This document shows positions 1 through 21,300 of a stretch of DNA of 64,000 nucleotides, piece after piece. The notes beneath the pieces were generated by a model. That model was given only the letters and a program-made list of their open reading frames with translations, did no database searches and was not told the DNA's origin. The position numbers and the translations under genes were made by a program. The stretch lies in assembly GCA_905182995.1 (NCBI GenBank), contig CAJJDP010000027.1, positions 432,066 through 496,065 of the forward strand. The letters run 5' to 3'. Numbering within the stretch: position 1 is the first letter of the stretch; each line of letters begins with the position of its first letter. This stretch comes from Paramecium octaurelia (taxonomy: Eukaryota; Ciliophora; Oligohymenophorea; Peniculida; Parameciidae).

Positions 1-148
1 AACAACTTAGTTGATTTAGTAATATTAATGGAAATCCTATGATAGTAAAAACAAATATTAATGAATTCCAGATAATCCAAATAACTTAATAATTATGGAT
101 ACTTGTGAATGTTAATAAATAATTAGAAATACACACAATAAAATCTAA

Positions 149-710
149 TCAATTTTGTTTTTTGGAGGAGATGAGGCAAGGGAGGGAGGATCTTTTAATT
201 TACATATTTTTCATTTACAGATCGATACACTCTTCATTTATTAACCATGCATCATCATAACTGAATTATTTACTTTTAATTACAAGATCAGGGAATTAAT
301 GGTCTTAATGATTGAGGTTCTCAGGTTGTAAATCCAGCCATTATACTTATTTTTTATTTTTGAAATCTTTGTTATTTATTCTTTATTCAATTGTAGTTTT
401 TTCAGTCTTGACTTATTACGATATACTTTTCTGAGTCTTTTCATCTTAATTAGCTACTTTAATTGTGTAGAATGAATGAAAATTGTCGATGTCTCTAACT
501 GACTGAAACTTTTGATTAAGCTCAAGGTTATTTATTGGTATATTGAAAATCCAGAGCACTATATCTGAACATCTTGGCTCCTTAACATAACTTTCATATG
601 TATTTTCAAAATGATAAAGCTAAAATTTCTGAAATTTCACGATCAGTTCAATTTCACTCTCTGAATTTTGTACACACGAATGATAGACATTGTTAAAATA
701 TACCCCACAT
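149..710 (-). CDS. unknown small protein, 177 aa, one intron
   Basis: The protein is not recognised. It starts at an ATG at 710 (MWGIFQQQSE...). A 28-nt GT..AG intron at 661-688 must be removed to join it to a long second exon that stays open to TGA at 149-151. Exon 2 reads as hydrophilic protein with several Trp, Cys and acidic residues (VLWIFNIPINN, SYDDAWLINEEC), which argues against chance openness. There is no signal peptide or membrane segment. A further in-frame 27-nt GTA..AAG stretch near the 3' end could also be spliced out, which would shorten the tail by nine residues. The plus-strand reading here is broken by TGA in every frame. The function is unknown. Confidence 0.55.
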
Positions 711-1420
711 TTTGGTTTTTTTTTATGTTAATCAAATTATTTAGAGGGCCATTTGAAACAATTACTATAATAGACAAGCATTCCATTATTTTAGAGTGAT
801 ATCATTCTTGAATTGTGAAATAGAAAACTATTATTCAGTTTTTTGGCTTTTATTATTTTCCCTTACAAAAATGACTCAATTTTTAACTATTTTTTGCCTT
901 TGTGGGATTAAAACTCGTTGTGCATAATAAAAATAATATCATTTTACAAAAAAAAATCGTTTATTTATCTATTACTCAATCTTTAGCTTCGTTTCTTTTA
1001 CTTGCGATATTCAAAAAGTGGAACTACATAGTTTTCTATAAGATGAAGATGAATAAATAGAAAAAAAATAATGTAGACTAGCTCTAAATTGATAAAAATA
1101 ATAAAGTTTAACTTTACTTCTCAATAGCTTTCTAATGAAAGGTATAGTTATTTTGATATTTAAGTTTGCAATTAAGCATAAAAAATTAAGTTGGTTTTGA
1201 TAAATAGCATCCACATAAATAAATTAAATATCATAAAATAAGAATAATAATTATTAAATTTTATATAATTTTTTTAAGTTAATTTGAAATTAATATCGAT
1301 AAGTGCAATCCTACAAAATACGATTATAACTAATTCGTTGAATTACAACTTGAGTTAGTGTTGATAAAATAAATATATTTATAAAAATAATAAAAGACAA
1401 ATCTATTATATATAAATACA
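711..1420. other. AT-rich stretch without a clear gene
   Basis: Both strands are interrupted by TGA at short intervals and no chain of exons with plausible protein composition was found. It probably holds the 5' region of the minus-strand gene that starts at 710. Confidence 0.5.
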
Positions 1421-1636
1421 ATGTTGAATAAGGAAACATTGTAGCATAAGAGAGAGATTAAAGATATTATAGACAATAGAATATAAATTGAAAGAAAAGG
1501 AAATAGATTATTACCATCTTTTTAACGAGGTTATTTATAAAGCTCGATAAAAAAGTAAATTTATATTATTCTCATACTAAAAGTATAACCAGGCTAGTTG
1601 GATAGTGGTGAATTCCTCAGCTAAAAACAAAATTGA
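1421..1636 (+). CDS. possible small gene, 71 aa
   Basis: An ATG at 1421 opens a frame of 71 codons (MLNKETLQHKREIKDIIDNR...) ending at TGA 1634-1636. The composition is charged and helical, unlike the low-complexity Asn/Ile/Phe readings of spacer DNA. A second overlapping frame (KLKEKEIDYYHLFNEVIYKA...) is also open over the same bases, so the true frame is uncertain. A canonical 29-nt GTAAAT..AAAAG intron could alternatively cut the protein to about 53 residues. There is no recognised family, and it may be a remnant. Confidence 0.25.
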
Positions 1637-1838
1637 TAGATGTGGATTAATATAATAATAAAAATGATGTGGTATCAAATATTGAGTAGGTAAGATTAAA
1701 ATGAATTTTTATTATATCTTAAGAGAAAATTGCAATATAATTTAATTTTTCAAAATTTAATATTCTTATCTTGAGATAATTAAAGTAAAATATAAGTTTA
1801 AATCTTCTAGATTATATACAGTGATTTCAATATTAAAA

Positions 1839-4800
1839 ATGCTTATAAAAGTAGTATTATACTTGATAGTTGTTTCTAATTCGTTATGCATGGTTTGCAA
1901 TTACTTCCCCATGGATCCCATAGCATGTATAAGCAAAACCGAAGGCATAATGTGTAAATTCCTCAATTAATCACTTAGGTCAATTTAGTGTTTTTGACAA
2001 TGCTTGCTTACCAATTCACAGTACGAATGTTGGATGTATACCTTAATTAAACAAAATGGCATGTTTAAATTAACTAACGAATAGTGATGGCAATGAAGCA
2101 AGATGTATGATGTTTGAAGTTATCAAAGGTTATTTTGGGAAACGATGTATGGATGCACAGCAAACCCATTTGATGAATTTGGGATGTTCAAAATAGCTTT
2201 CTCGAAATTCTTGCACAAATGTGATAGGCAAGGATTGTCTTTGGAATGGAAATAAATGCACGGAGACTTCAGAGAGGGCATTGGAGATTGCATATTGCTC
2301 TGAGGTTTATAAGGCTCCAGTAACAGCAAGTCTTTGTTCGAAGATAAAGGGAATCAATTGTAAGAGCAGCTAATTTGAAGGGGATTATGCTTGCATTAAT
2401 GTAAAGGATGAATAGATTTAATATTTAAAATGCAATACTCCTGGTTTGAATGAAGATGCTTGTGTTAGGATTACAGGATAAAAATGTAACTGATATGAGT
2501 AAGCTAGGCATTTTTAAAAACATGATGTGTTAGGAGTCGAATGAAATGTCTGGATGTAATGATGCTGTAAATAAGGAATTGTGTTTATCTGTGAAGGATC
2601 CAAATCTGACATGTTAGTGGTATAAAAACAGATGTTCGGAAGCAATCTTGAAAGAAACAATGAAATGTTAGGATTATACTGAAGTAAATCCTACTGTTTG
2701 TGCAAAATAGAAGGGCTAGTGTCAATATCAGGATGGTAGATGCATAGTTCCGAAAAGCGCAGATTAAAGTTGTTCAGATTTAGGTTTGAGCAAAGAAACG
2801 TGTTTGCAAGTTAAAGATGATTATTGTTAATTCATTAATGGTTAATGTAAGAGATTAGAAAGTGACGAATTAAATCACGTTCTTTGCACTAATTTAAATT
2901 AGGATTCATGTGTGAATGTAACAACTTAGTTTTAGTTTTGTAAATGGACAGGATCAGAATGTGTTTCTATTTTTATAAATCAAGACCTAGATTGTCCAAT
3001 ATTAGATGTAGACAAGAATGTTAGATTTAATGGAAATGTGTGTAGGGCTATCTCTAAGCCTGGAGTTAGATGCAAATACAACGCAAGAAAATCCTTATGT
3101 GAAAAGAGTATAGATAGTGATGATTGCACAACTTCCTATTTAAATTTATATGGATGCACTGCCATATTAGGAATGCCCTGTAAATGGACTGATAGTGGGT
3201 GTACTGTGGCATAGATTACTTAAGAAATTACAAGTTGTTTAGAATTAGGATTTGCAAATCAAGTGGCTTGTTCTTAAGTAATTAAATCAGATGAGGATGG
3301 ATGCTATTTTGATATTAATGCCTAATAGTGCAGATTAGTCAATGATTAGTTGCTCAAACAGATCGAATGTACAGGTATGGGATTAAGTAGAATTGCATGT
3401 GCTCAAGTAGTAACTGAAGGTCAGATCTGTAGATGGTATAATAACTCATGTCAACAAATAAAAACTAAATAGGATGTTTCATAAGTATTCTGTTTATAAA
3501 TGCAATACGTCAATCCTGCTGCTTGTGCTTTGGTTGATGCAGGCAAAGAAGTCTGTAGATATGAGCAAGTAGCTAAGGGGTGTGTAAATAGTTTGGATAC
3601 TGAAACCATGACTTGCACATACCCAGGATTGAATGCTTATGCTTGTGCTTAAATTTAACTTAAAAGTTGTTATTATGATAAAGTCTAATGGTAATGCAAG
3701 TAAATTTAAGTGATATCTGCCAATTATCTTACTAGAAAGTTGACAGAACAATTATTATTGAATTCTGATTGTATAAATAGTTCACCTACTCCTGATGTTT
3801 GTAGATCTATTACTAAAGTTGGACAGAAGTGCACTTGGTTGTTTAGGGAAAGCAGATGCTCAACATAATTTATTACATTCAACGAAAGTTGTTTGGATTA
3901 TAATTCAGCTTATACTGGCAAAAATATTTTAATAAATCCTAATGTGTGTGCTTCCATTGAAATGGAATTGCCAGAATATGATGCAGTCAAGGGGCCTTTG
4001 ATTGATAAAATGAAGGGCTATTGCATTTATGAAGGGGGCAATTGCAATGTCTTCAAAGCTATTTGTGCTACTCCTTGTTGTACTGAGTTTATTGGTATCA
4101 ATTCCCATGTTTGTGGACGATTTTCCACAGGTTAGTATTGCTACTTCAGTAATGAATTGAAATGTACAGAACTTACTATGGATGTTGTAGATATCACAGT
4201 TGAAAAATAAGTTAAGGATTTTTACAATTCCCAATAGCTTAAATGTTCATCTATGAATAAGAATTCATGTCATATGATTGAGTGGTCAACTTAGCAACAT
4301 TGCTATTATAATGGAAATTTGTGTGTCAATGTTAATTTTAATTTGTTCCCAAATCTGAACATTTTCACTGAACCTACACAAATCTTGAATAAATATGCTT
4401 GCCTGTCTATTGAGGCCATGATAACAACTCAAAATTCAGTGAAATATTTCGGATATTAGGATAAACATTGTATTGCAGATCCAGTCATAGTAGACTTATT
4501 AAATTGTGAATCTACAGAATTAAATAGCAATGCATGTTTAGTTAAATATCCAGATATCCTATGTAGATGGAATAAACAAGAACTAAAGTGTAAAAATATA
4601 GAATCTGAATACGTATCAACTTTGGATTATTGTGATTAATATTTGAATGAGTTTGGATGTGTAAATATTTAAAAGGCAAGTTGTTTTTTTTCTTACATAA
4701 TTGATAAATGCGTTGATGCACCCAGAGCTGTCTCATGTGGTTATTTTGGTTCTACAACAGGGAAGGTTAGTAAATTGGCTTGCATGAACATTAACTTAGA

Positions 4801-7800
4801 TGGATAAATCTGTGGTTATGATGAAGTTAATCATGTGTGTGTAGATATACTAACAGAATCTGATAATTGTGATTTGGCAGATGGAAATTCCATTGCATGC
4901 TATTCAAAAACAAAAGGAGATTGTAGATGGAATGACACAGATATGTATTGTTATGAAAATGATAAACCAATTGATAAATTGGGATGTGAAGATGATGTGA
5001 GCAAGGAATTATGTTTAAAAATAGATTCAGAGCCTTGTGAATGGAATGCTCTCAAAATGAGGTGTATAAAAGTGAGAAGTGTGATGGCTTCTATGATTTC
5101 TCCAGATAATCTGTATAATGCAGAAGCATGTGTGTCAGTGTTTGGAGCTCCTTTTAAATTTGATAAGGATTTAAATAAATGCATCCAAATAGATCCATCA
5201 GAAACTAACATAATTTGTGATGGAACATAGATTTTAAATGTAGATGCATGTTTATTTAGTACAATAAATTAAAAATGCTATTTTGATAAGTCTTAAACAG
5301 CGTAAAAGAGATGTCAAACATTTTTAGGAGTTCAAACTACTTGTGAATCGCCTTATTTAATCAGTTTATAAATGTGCAGTGAAGTACCACAATCCTGTTA
5401 TTTTGCTAAATCGACTTATGAGTGCAAATATATAAGAATTGATGATTCCATGAAATGCAGTCAGCTTAGAGAATAATCAGCTGATAATCTTTATAATAAA
5501 ATTGCTTGTGCTTCTATTAATTACGACTTTCAAGAATACATCGGTGAATTACAATGCTAGAAATCAGGGGATCCTTTAAAGAAACCAGATGATCAATTCA
5601 TGTAGTAATGCAGGGTCGAAAAGTACTGCAAGTGGGATTCTGATATTAATACTTGTTCAATTATGGCATTGAAAGATTTGGAGTGGATGTAAGAGTATAG
5701 ATGGGTTACAGATAAAAATGGAGTCACATCCCAATAATTATTTTAATGGTGTGAGGATACAGCTATAGTTTATTAGGCAGATGATTGTCGTAATATATTT
5801 AGTAAAGGAGTGTGTTTACAATTATCATCTTAATGTGTTTTTGATCTGACTATGGGAGGATGTTATAACATCGAAGACAATGAATAATAAATTTTATCAT
5901 GTGAAAATGTTATAGGTTCCAATTGCTTAAAATCCAGAAATCCTAATGCCCCTTGCATTATAGATAATGATAACAGTGTAGAATTTCCAAAAATCAGTTC
6001 ATGCAGTGGTTTTCCAAATAAAAAAGAATAAATTTGCAAATAGACTGCTCCTAGCAAATGCAAGGATGCTTAAGATTTAGGTAGTGTCAGTCCTATTGTG
6101 TGCAGTAGAGTTAGTGATAACTGCTATTACGATGGAACAAAATGTTCATCTGATACAAAGAAGAAGAAATGCAATGAAACATTTAGTTATAATGCTTGTC
6201 TTTCAAATGGATGCGATTTTACTTTAGGATACTGTTAATAGAAGTTCACTCTTCCTTCATTCGATTAAGATAGTCCGTTCTACCTTTATCAATGCTAATA
6301 CATCAACAAATTAACTATCAAACCTATTGTAAAAAGAAATATTTGTGCATAAATGAATTTTCCTTGTGCTTTTCAAAATGAATTATGTGTTTCAGCAGCT
6401 CAAGTAACCTGTTCTTCATTAACTAATATATATGTTACCTTAAAGACTTGTATCTATTGCTTAAATGATGCATATGCTTATGACTCAACAACATAGCAAT
6501 GTAATCCATTATTAATTGCTTAATCAGGATGTGACAATACAAACTAGTATGGATGCCTATCAATGACGACAGGAAAGAATTGTGCTTGGTCAGGAATCAA
6601 ATGTGTAGAATAGAGTGATATAATTGTGGAATCCTTAACAGATTGTTCCTTAACTAATTCATATGGATGTCCAAAGGTAAAAAATGCTTGTTGGGTGTCT
6701 CCATCAACTAAATTATGCTCGATAGTAGATGTATATTCAGACTGTTCTTTGATAAGAAAACAAAATGGTAATCAACAAGCCTGTGTAATTAGCAATTAGC
6801 AATCATGTCAATGGTTAAATGGATAATGTGAAGATTATCCACTCGACAGTTTGGATTGTTCAAAGGCTAACAAATTTGGTTGTTTAAATTTGAACAAAGT
6901 TTCCTGTGGTTGGTCAGACCAATATCAAATGTGTTATGAAATCGACCCCAAACTCTCAGTAAGTAAATGCTCCGACTTCTTTAACAGCAGCAAGAATTTA
7001 GTAAAGTTCAATTCGAGATCCTGTTAATAGATTCCTGGATTGGCATGTTTTCGAGATAGAACACTCAGATGTAATTCGATAGGAGTCAAAGATAAACCTT
7101 CTTGTGAAGCTACTGGGTTGAATTATTTAGGATGTATCATATATTCCACAGGATATTGCTAATTTATTAATGGATAATGTGTGAGTATCAAAGATTTACA
7201 ATAAGTGTCTTGCACATCCATAATCAATAAGGTTGCCTGTTTTAGTTTGAATAAGACTTGTAAATTTGATAATAATGAGTGTTCAGATTACGATGTGAGT
7301 TCATTTACCACAATTGCAGAAATAACTGTCAAAATGTCTTATCCTTATTCCCCTTCAGTATGTAAAGTGTACAAAGAATTGGAGGGACAGACTCTTCAAT
7401 TATTTTATGATGAAATAAATGGTTGTTGTGTAAATGCAAACTAAGATAAGCCATTCATTTATAGTTGCAAAACTCAAGGTTTGAATGAGATTACTTGTTT
7501 AAAATAAACCAAAAGTCTTTGTTAATACTCTCAGAATTAATGTATGGACTTATCAACATCTGACTTGAAGAAAGCATAGAATTGTGATCCTAAATTCAAT
7601 TGGAACGCCTGTGCGTCTGTGAAATTGAAATGTAAATTCTATCAGAATTAATGTCAATCTGTAAGAGATTCTGAAACTTGCATTTCATTGGCAGGAATAA
7701 TAGTGTCTCCTTTGACTTGTTCAAGTCGATCTGCATCTACAATAGCTTGTATATATGATAGTGAGACTCATTCGTGTGTTACAACTACTAATACCAATCT

Positions 7801-10012
7801 TACATGTACACAGAATGGATTAGATCAATATGGTTGTCAAATGAATACTCAACAAGAGTTCTGTAGATTCAATGATTTAAACAGCACTTGCATGCCTACA
7901 TACGAAACTAATTTGAATTGCCAACACTTGACCAATAAAAACAAATGCTTATTCATAAAGACTCCAAAGTAATACTGCAAATTCGACAATGGATGTGTCT
8001 CATTACAACCAACATAAGTCATTGATTGTTACAATCTTACTCCAACAAATCCAATGACTTGTACTGCAGCAGAAACTGTAGCATGCAAGTATGACAAGGT
8101 AAACTTAACTTGTGTCTCTGTCCCTGGCGCTATGAATGATGATGAACCATGGTCCAATGTAGTTTCCTTTAATCAAGCTGCCTGTATGAAATATCAAACT
8201 GGCAACACTCAAGTAATATACTCAACAGAAGGGTGCGTCCTTGTTGATCCCTAATCCCTAAGTGATTTGACTTGTGATTAACCTGTCAATCAATTTACCT
8301 GTTCCTACATCACCAATCCAACCCAATATTGCATATATTCCAGTTACAAGTGTTAATACATAATACCCTCTAATATACCGGTGAAGTCTTGCACAAGCAT
8401 TGGTTATGTAAATAGATAAGAGTTCTGCGAATAAGCCAACGATGTTCCATGTAAATTCAATTCTTACACTAAATAATGTGAATAAATAGATATAGTGGCT
8501 GAACCACTGACTGCTTGCATCAGAGGAATCAATAAAGTTGCCTGTGATTCTCTTGCCACTTGTCAATTTGATTAGTTCTGTCTAGACATCACAGCTAGTT
8601 GTACAGGTGGCTCTGATTGTGGAAGTGTGAAAGTACAACCTTGTAAAGTAGTCAGTGGCAATTGCATTCTGGCTACAGATTTGGATACTCTTTAATGCGA
8701 TTAAGTTGCCAACAAATTAGCTTGCATATCTATTACAACTCCATAACAATATTGTCAATTCGCTAATTCATAGTGTAGTCTTTAAATTTTGGATGATTTT
8801 AAATAATTAAATTGTGAAACCATTGTCAACATCAACTCGCCTTACTTTTGTGAATAGCCTACTGATATTCCTTGTAGATATAATCAATTTGAGAATAGAT
8901 GCATTGAATCGCAATCAACAGATAATTTAGATTGTATTCGAGGTCTCAATGAAGATGCTTGTTTAAATAACACCAAATAAGATCTCAGATGCAGATTCGC
9001 TGATTTATGCTATGGACCTACCCAACCTATGTTTGATTGTGATTAAACCATTTTCGATTGTTGCAACAAAGCTCCCAATAAGAACACTTGTTTATTATAG
9101 GATTTAATGAAATGCTAATGGAATGGTACTCAATGTGTTAAATATGATACTCCAATCACTTCTTGCAACTTGACTAACACATCTAAATTAACATGTGTGC
9201 AATCTAGTGATAAGAATTGTGTTCTTGACCTCTAGACATCCTCTTGTCATCAAATACTATCACCAACCTCTTGCGACTAACTGTAATCTAAAAATTAATG
9301 TAATTCTGTTTAAATTCTACCTTGTGTTTGGTTAAATGATTCGTGTAAATATCATTCATCAAATGCATATGAACTCTGTCAAGACATCACTAATCTGAAT
9401 GGTTCTTCAAGAGCATGTCTTAATGTAATAAGGAGTGGGTAAATGTGTCAATTTAAAGATGGAACCTGTCGATCATATGATCACACCACTGATAATTGCT
9501 TAGATAATATTAATAAAGTTGCTTGTATTAGTCAAACAAAAACGTAATGTATGTGGAAAACTCAAATGCAACAAATCAAAATAATCAGATCCTCTGATCC
9601 TATTGAAGTTGAATTCGGATCATGTCAACCATATATTCCAACTCAAAGCCAAATTTGCAATGATAAATTAAGTTACTTATCTTGTTTATCAATCACAACA
9701 CTTAAACAATTCTGCAAATGGTATAATGGTTAATGTGTTCAAATTGCTGAAACCAATTAAATTGTAACACCAACCACACATTTATTAGTTAATGTGAATG
9801 CATGTTCATTGGTTAATTCTGTGCCTGTTTATTACAGTCCATTATAAGCTCTATGTATTCCACTCTAAAATGGCGATTAGATCTCTTGCTTACCACCAAC
9901 TCCTGGTTTAAACATGAAAGCTTGTCTTTCTATCACTAAACAAACATGCAAATGGAATTTTGACAAACGATAATGTGAATACTCGTAATCTTAAAAATTT
10001 AGACATCTTTGA
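1839..10012 (+). CDS. giant cysteine-rich secreted protein with Paramecium surface-antigen (PSA) type repeats, 2708 aa
   Basis: A hydrophobic signal peptide (MLIKVVLYLIVVSNSLC) is followed by about 2,680 residues of periodic cysteines, with recurring motifs such as N-x-x-A-C, C-x-W and C followed by V/I near each module end. The spacing is roughly 30-35 residues per half unit. This is the architecture of Paramecium surface antigens (immobilisation antigens), whose PSA repeats form disulfide-rich surface coats. Two introns (1954-1978, 25 nt; 2486-2507, 22 nt) restore the cysteine pattern. The rest is a single exon of about 7.5 kb with hundreds of TAA/TAG Gln codons and no in-frame TGA. Classical antigens end in a hydrophobic GPI-attachment tail. 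This one ends hydrophilic (...CEYSQSQKFRHL), so it is probably secreted or held in the coat by other means. Confidence 0.9.
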
Positions 10013-10239
10013 CTTTTACATCTGTCTTTATCATAGAAAATATTGAATTATATTATATGATATTATTCTAATTTATTTTAAAAAAAACAAAAAAATCTTC
10101 TATTGCCGTATAATGTGTGATAATAGCTTGTATGTAATTATTCAATAAATTTCTAAACCCTTTGTTTAAAATTAATTAATTTAATATTCAAAGTTTATTC
10201 TCTTATTTCGAATAAACACCGAAGTCTTTTACTATTATT

Positions 10240-11216
10240 ATGACAGTTTCTCATTATAACTTAGTGTCCCATAGTTTTCCATTATTTATGGTTATCATTT
10301 AAATTTACCTATTGGATACCTTGGTGCTTGGCATTCCAAATGTACATTAAAGAAAAGTGATAGAAGAATTAAAAAGAGAAGACAAGTTATTTGATTTTCA
10401 TCCAAATGAAAAGTTAAATAACAAAATGAAGATAGGACCATATCCATAAGATTAGGTTGATTGTAATTAAGCCTCAATTTGCAAAGATTGTAAAAGTAAT
10501 GAAGCATACTTAATTACTCCTAAGAATGTTCATCTTATTGGACTTCATTTTGGATATAAATAAGAAATAATAGATCTATTTCATTCCTTAAAATTTATAG
10601 ATTAGGATTCTGCATTATGGTTTGCATTTTCTGAGAAATAAATTTGTATAGAGAAAAGTCAATTATAAATTGATGTAATAGAATTGATAATTTTTAGATA
10701 TCCCTTAAGTCCATTTTCAATTAATATCAAACTCTGTAAAATACTTTGGAAGTATTTCCTCAATTATTTTCCATCCAAGATAACATTAAGTTGAACAACA
10801 TTAGGATGATGGCCAGATTTGATAGAGATAATAGAGACGATTGGAATTACGAAATTCTATCTCTTAATTACACAGGCAATTGCGATTCTGATCTATTACT
10901 TTGTGAATAGTTTTATCAAGAACCTACTAACGTAATATAGCAATGTAATTCATAGGTTTATCTGAGAGTAAACGGTAAATTAAAGGCAATGGAGGATATG
11001 GGGTTTGAGATAATCGGAAATAAAAATATTAAATAAATAATTATAGAGGAGATGATATTGCCAAATTTAATTTTTGATTAATTGATTAAGTAATTCTTCG
11101 GAGAGAGATTCATTGAATAGATCGAATATGATATGGATAGACAATACAAAGTAGAGGTTAAGGAGTCTCTAAAGGAGCATAAGCTTGAATTAGAATTAAT
11201 TATAGAAGAGCATTGA
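10240..11216 (+). CDS. unknown protein, about 317 aa, one intron
   Basis: One intron (10675-10697, 23 nt) joins two long exons. Exon 1 contains four clustered cysteines (DCNQASICKDC, residues about 90-100). Exon 2 reads LNNIRMMARFDRDNRDDWNY and ends in an acidic-basic helix before TGA at 11214-11216. The N-terminus is uncertain. The ATG at 10240 is the first in frame, and 10288 is an alternative. A different frame upstream (YGYHLNLPIGYLGAWHSK), joined through a canonical 22-nt GTACAT..GATAG intron at about 10337-10358, gives a more protein-like beginning but no visible start codon. No family is recognised. The tRNA-Ser gene follows 34 bp downstream. Confidence 0.6.
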
Positions 11217-11250
11217 ATATATAGATATTGACATATTAAGTATTGATTAA

Positions 11251-11331
11251 GTCAGTTTGGCCGAGTGGTTAAGGCGGTGGACTTGAAATCCACTGGGTTT
11301 ACCCGCGCAGGTTCGAATCCTGCAGCTGACG
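11251..11331 (+). tRNA. tRNA-Ser (anticodon UGA)
   Basis: A class II cloverleaf is present. The 7-bp acceptor stem pairs GTCAGTT with AGCTGAC. The anticodon loop is CTTGAAA with anticodon TGA, there is a long variable arm (TGGGTTTACCCGC), and the T loop is TTCGAAT. No intron is present. A run of eight T at 11333-11340 is the RNA polymerase III terminator. It reads UCA/UCG serine codons and is not a stop-codon reader. Confidence 0.95.
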
Positions 11332-11465
11332 ATTTTTTTTGATTTTATTAATTGATGATGTATTTGCTTTAAGGACTTATTATTGTAGTTAATTAATTAA
11401 ATGTTGATTTAATAAAGACTGCCCATTATCTAATATAATGATTACAAATCATTTTTAAACAGTTA

Positions 11466-18312
<6,847 letters not shown>

Positions 18313-18375
18313 TAAAACTAAATACTTGATAATTATATATTTTTCTCTTATAAAGTTTAATATTAATATCTAATT

Positions 18376-21300
18376 ATGGGTAATAAATTGTAGGGGAGAG
18401 ATGCCATATCATATCAATTGTAAAGTGGACGAGTATTTGAAATACAAGTCAATGATCTTTAAGGAGGCAAGAAATTTCCAAAGCCTCCCAAGAGAGAGGA
18501 CATTATATTAAAATATAATCAATGGCTATCAGAAGTTTATCTCAATAATATTTATAAGGTTATTTTGGAAGAGTCAGATATTAAACTCTTGTAGACAGTT
18601 GAATCGAAGTATAAATTTCGTATTTGCTATCTTCATGAATAAATAATGGAGAAAATCAACATGCAGAAAAAATAAGAATTTCAGGCTAATCAGGTCTACA
18701 TCGATTAATTAAAAAAAAGTATTAATAGATTATACGAGGATTATAATGACGTGGATATAAGCAGTAATATCTTAAACCATTCTCATAGGCATTAGTAAAA
18801 GTCTTTCGAATACCTGTTGTATTGATCAAAAAGTAGAGTTGATTAAAAATATGAATTTCATCTCCTATTTATCAGATAGATTGATACTTTTAGAAGCGAC
18901 ATCTAGAATTACAAATAATTTTAGAGATTAAATTAGAATTTTAGAACTATATTAAGTTATATTGAACACTTACAATATTAATCATAAGTCCTTATTTCAT
19001 GAGACTAAATGTTTTAAATCAATTATCCAAAATTTTCATCCAGTCGAACCCAAAGTAACTGGCTTGGTATTCAAAATTATAGCTGGATAAAATGGATTAA
19101 GTTGGAAAGAAAACAACTTTCAAAATATCTAAGATGCCTTGTAAAATCTGTAAGATCTTTATGCATTCTAAAATAAGTAATTCATATTTATAAAATTAGA
19201 TTCTAAATATTTATTAGAACAATGTATTATACAAAAAATCTAATAATGATTTATTAAATTATAAAGTTTCTCTTTCGATATTTGTATTCATTAGACGATA
19301 AAAATTAATTATCAGTTGCAACTGAACTCTAAACTACAAAAGTAAACGATAAATAGTTAGAGGACGTGTTTAAGTAAATTAAACTTAGAATAAAACTGGA
19401 CCTATATAAAAAAGAAGATTGTACCTATGAATCAGTTAGAAACATACTTACTACCTTTGAACATCCATTGATCTCATATAACTAAGACGATCCAAGATTG
19501 ACTAAACAATTTGCCTCCTTTGTAGAGGCGGCTGTTGATGATAAAATGAATTACGAAAGTGATTATGACTCTTCCCAAAATATTTAGGATATTAATTTCT
19601 TATAAGATTAGTATTTTTACTATGAGGAGGGTTAGGAACATGTGTTTAAAGCCATAAAATAATCAGTTATAGAATGGATTGATGCAATCTAAAATATAAG
19701 TCTATTATCTTTAAAGGAGGATGAAGTAGATTAGTTTTTCTTGGAAAATGAAAAGACATAGAATTATGCATTTATTGGAGAAAAGGATATCAGCTCTTCT
19801 AATTAGGCACTTTCTAAAACACCCAAGAATGATCATTCTGAATAAGAGGATTAGAATTTTGAATAAAAAAACTATAAAAGCAAATACAAAGAAGCAAAAG
19901 AAATAATAAATGAATTAAGAAATCAATTAGATTAATATACAAAATAACATAATGTAAAATTATAAGAACTATAGCTTTAAAATTAGAAATTAAATGAAGA
20001 GAATGGCTCACTTATAAAAAAATTATAAGAATAAGTCAATCAACTCTAAAAAGAAATCCAAAACTATAAAACTCTAGCATAAGAGGATTAAAAATCCATT
20101 TAAGCTTAATTAAATTAATCTAATATCCCTATGATACAATAAAAAGATTCGCAAACACAAAATAATCTAGATTCTTAAAAATAATAAACTGAAGTCTCAT
20201 CAACCTCTAAAATTCAACCACCGCCTCCTCCTCCTCCTCCTCCACCACCTCCACTTATATAATAAACTGGAACCTCTCTTCCTCCACCACCACCACCTCC
20301 TCCACCGATTTAAACAACTGGTGGACCACCTCCTCCTCCTCCTATGAGATCAAATAATTAATAACCTTTACAATTACTTAGGAAATAGTAGCCTGCCCCA
20401 TCAAAACCAATGAAACCACTGTTTTGGACAGCTATTCCAGATTCTAAAGCATTCAAAACAATTTTTGAAAAAATCTAAAATGATGATTTTACTTTAGATA
20501 CATAATTTTTAGAAATGAACTTTTGCAAACCTCAAGAAATATAAAAATAAACAGATAATTCAGTGGAAGTTAATGTTAAAAAATAAAAAGTTAAACTTTT
20601 ATAACCAGAAAGATCTCAAAATATTGAAATTATTCTCAGTAAATTACGTTTAAATATCAATTCATTTTCTGATTCCTTACTTTAAATAAATCTAGAAGTT
20701 TTAACTGAGAATGTAATAAACTCTTTAATTGCTATTTGTCCTACCTAAGAAGAAATTGAGTTATTGAATGATTTTACAGGAGACAAATCATTATTGGGAT
20801 AATCAGAATTATTTATTGATGCTCTACGTAAAATCAATGGTTTTCAATTTAGAATCAAAGCATTGCATTTCATGTATAATTATCATGAGAATAAATCAAC
20901 ATTTCTAAAGGAGGCAATGTAATTGACTGAAGCTTTTATAAATTTGAAGAATTCCTAAGAGTTATAGACTGTTATTTTGATTGTTTTAAGATTGGGTAAT
21001 TTTCTTAATGGTAATTTAACATTTTATATTTAGCAAAGACTCCAAAAGGAAACATTGCGGCTTTTAAACTAGAAGCAATTGAAAAGTGTAGTGATTTGAA
21101 AAGCATTGATAATTAATAGAATCTTTTATACTATGTAATCGAAAAATCAGAATAGATTTTGAATAAAGATTTCATAAATTAATAAAGTAATGATTGCTCT
21201 CTATTTTAGTTATTACAAAATTCGAAATTATTGAAAAAATTTCTTTATCGCAACTTCAACAAAGCTTAAATGACATTAAAAAAGGGCAAAATCTAATCGT

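Noticed and set aside
1-420. A plus-strand reading with a GGDEAREGG-like stretch
   Set aside because: It is interrupted by TGA in all plus frames and lies opposite the better supported minus-strand exon, so it is a shadow of that gene.
1839-10012. Hundreds of in-frame TAA/TAG codons suggesting a dead gene under the standard code
   Set aside because: With TAA and TAG as Gln the frame is open and cysteine spacing is preserved throughout. Housekeeping genes in the window need the same code.
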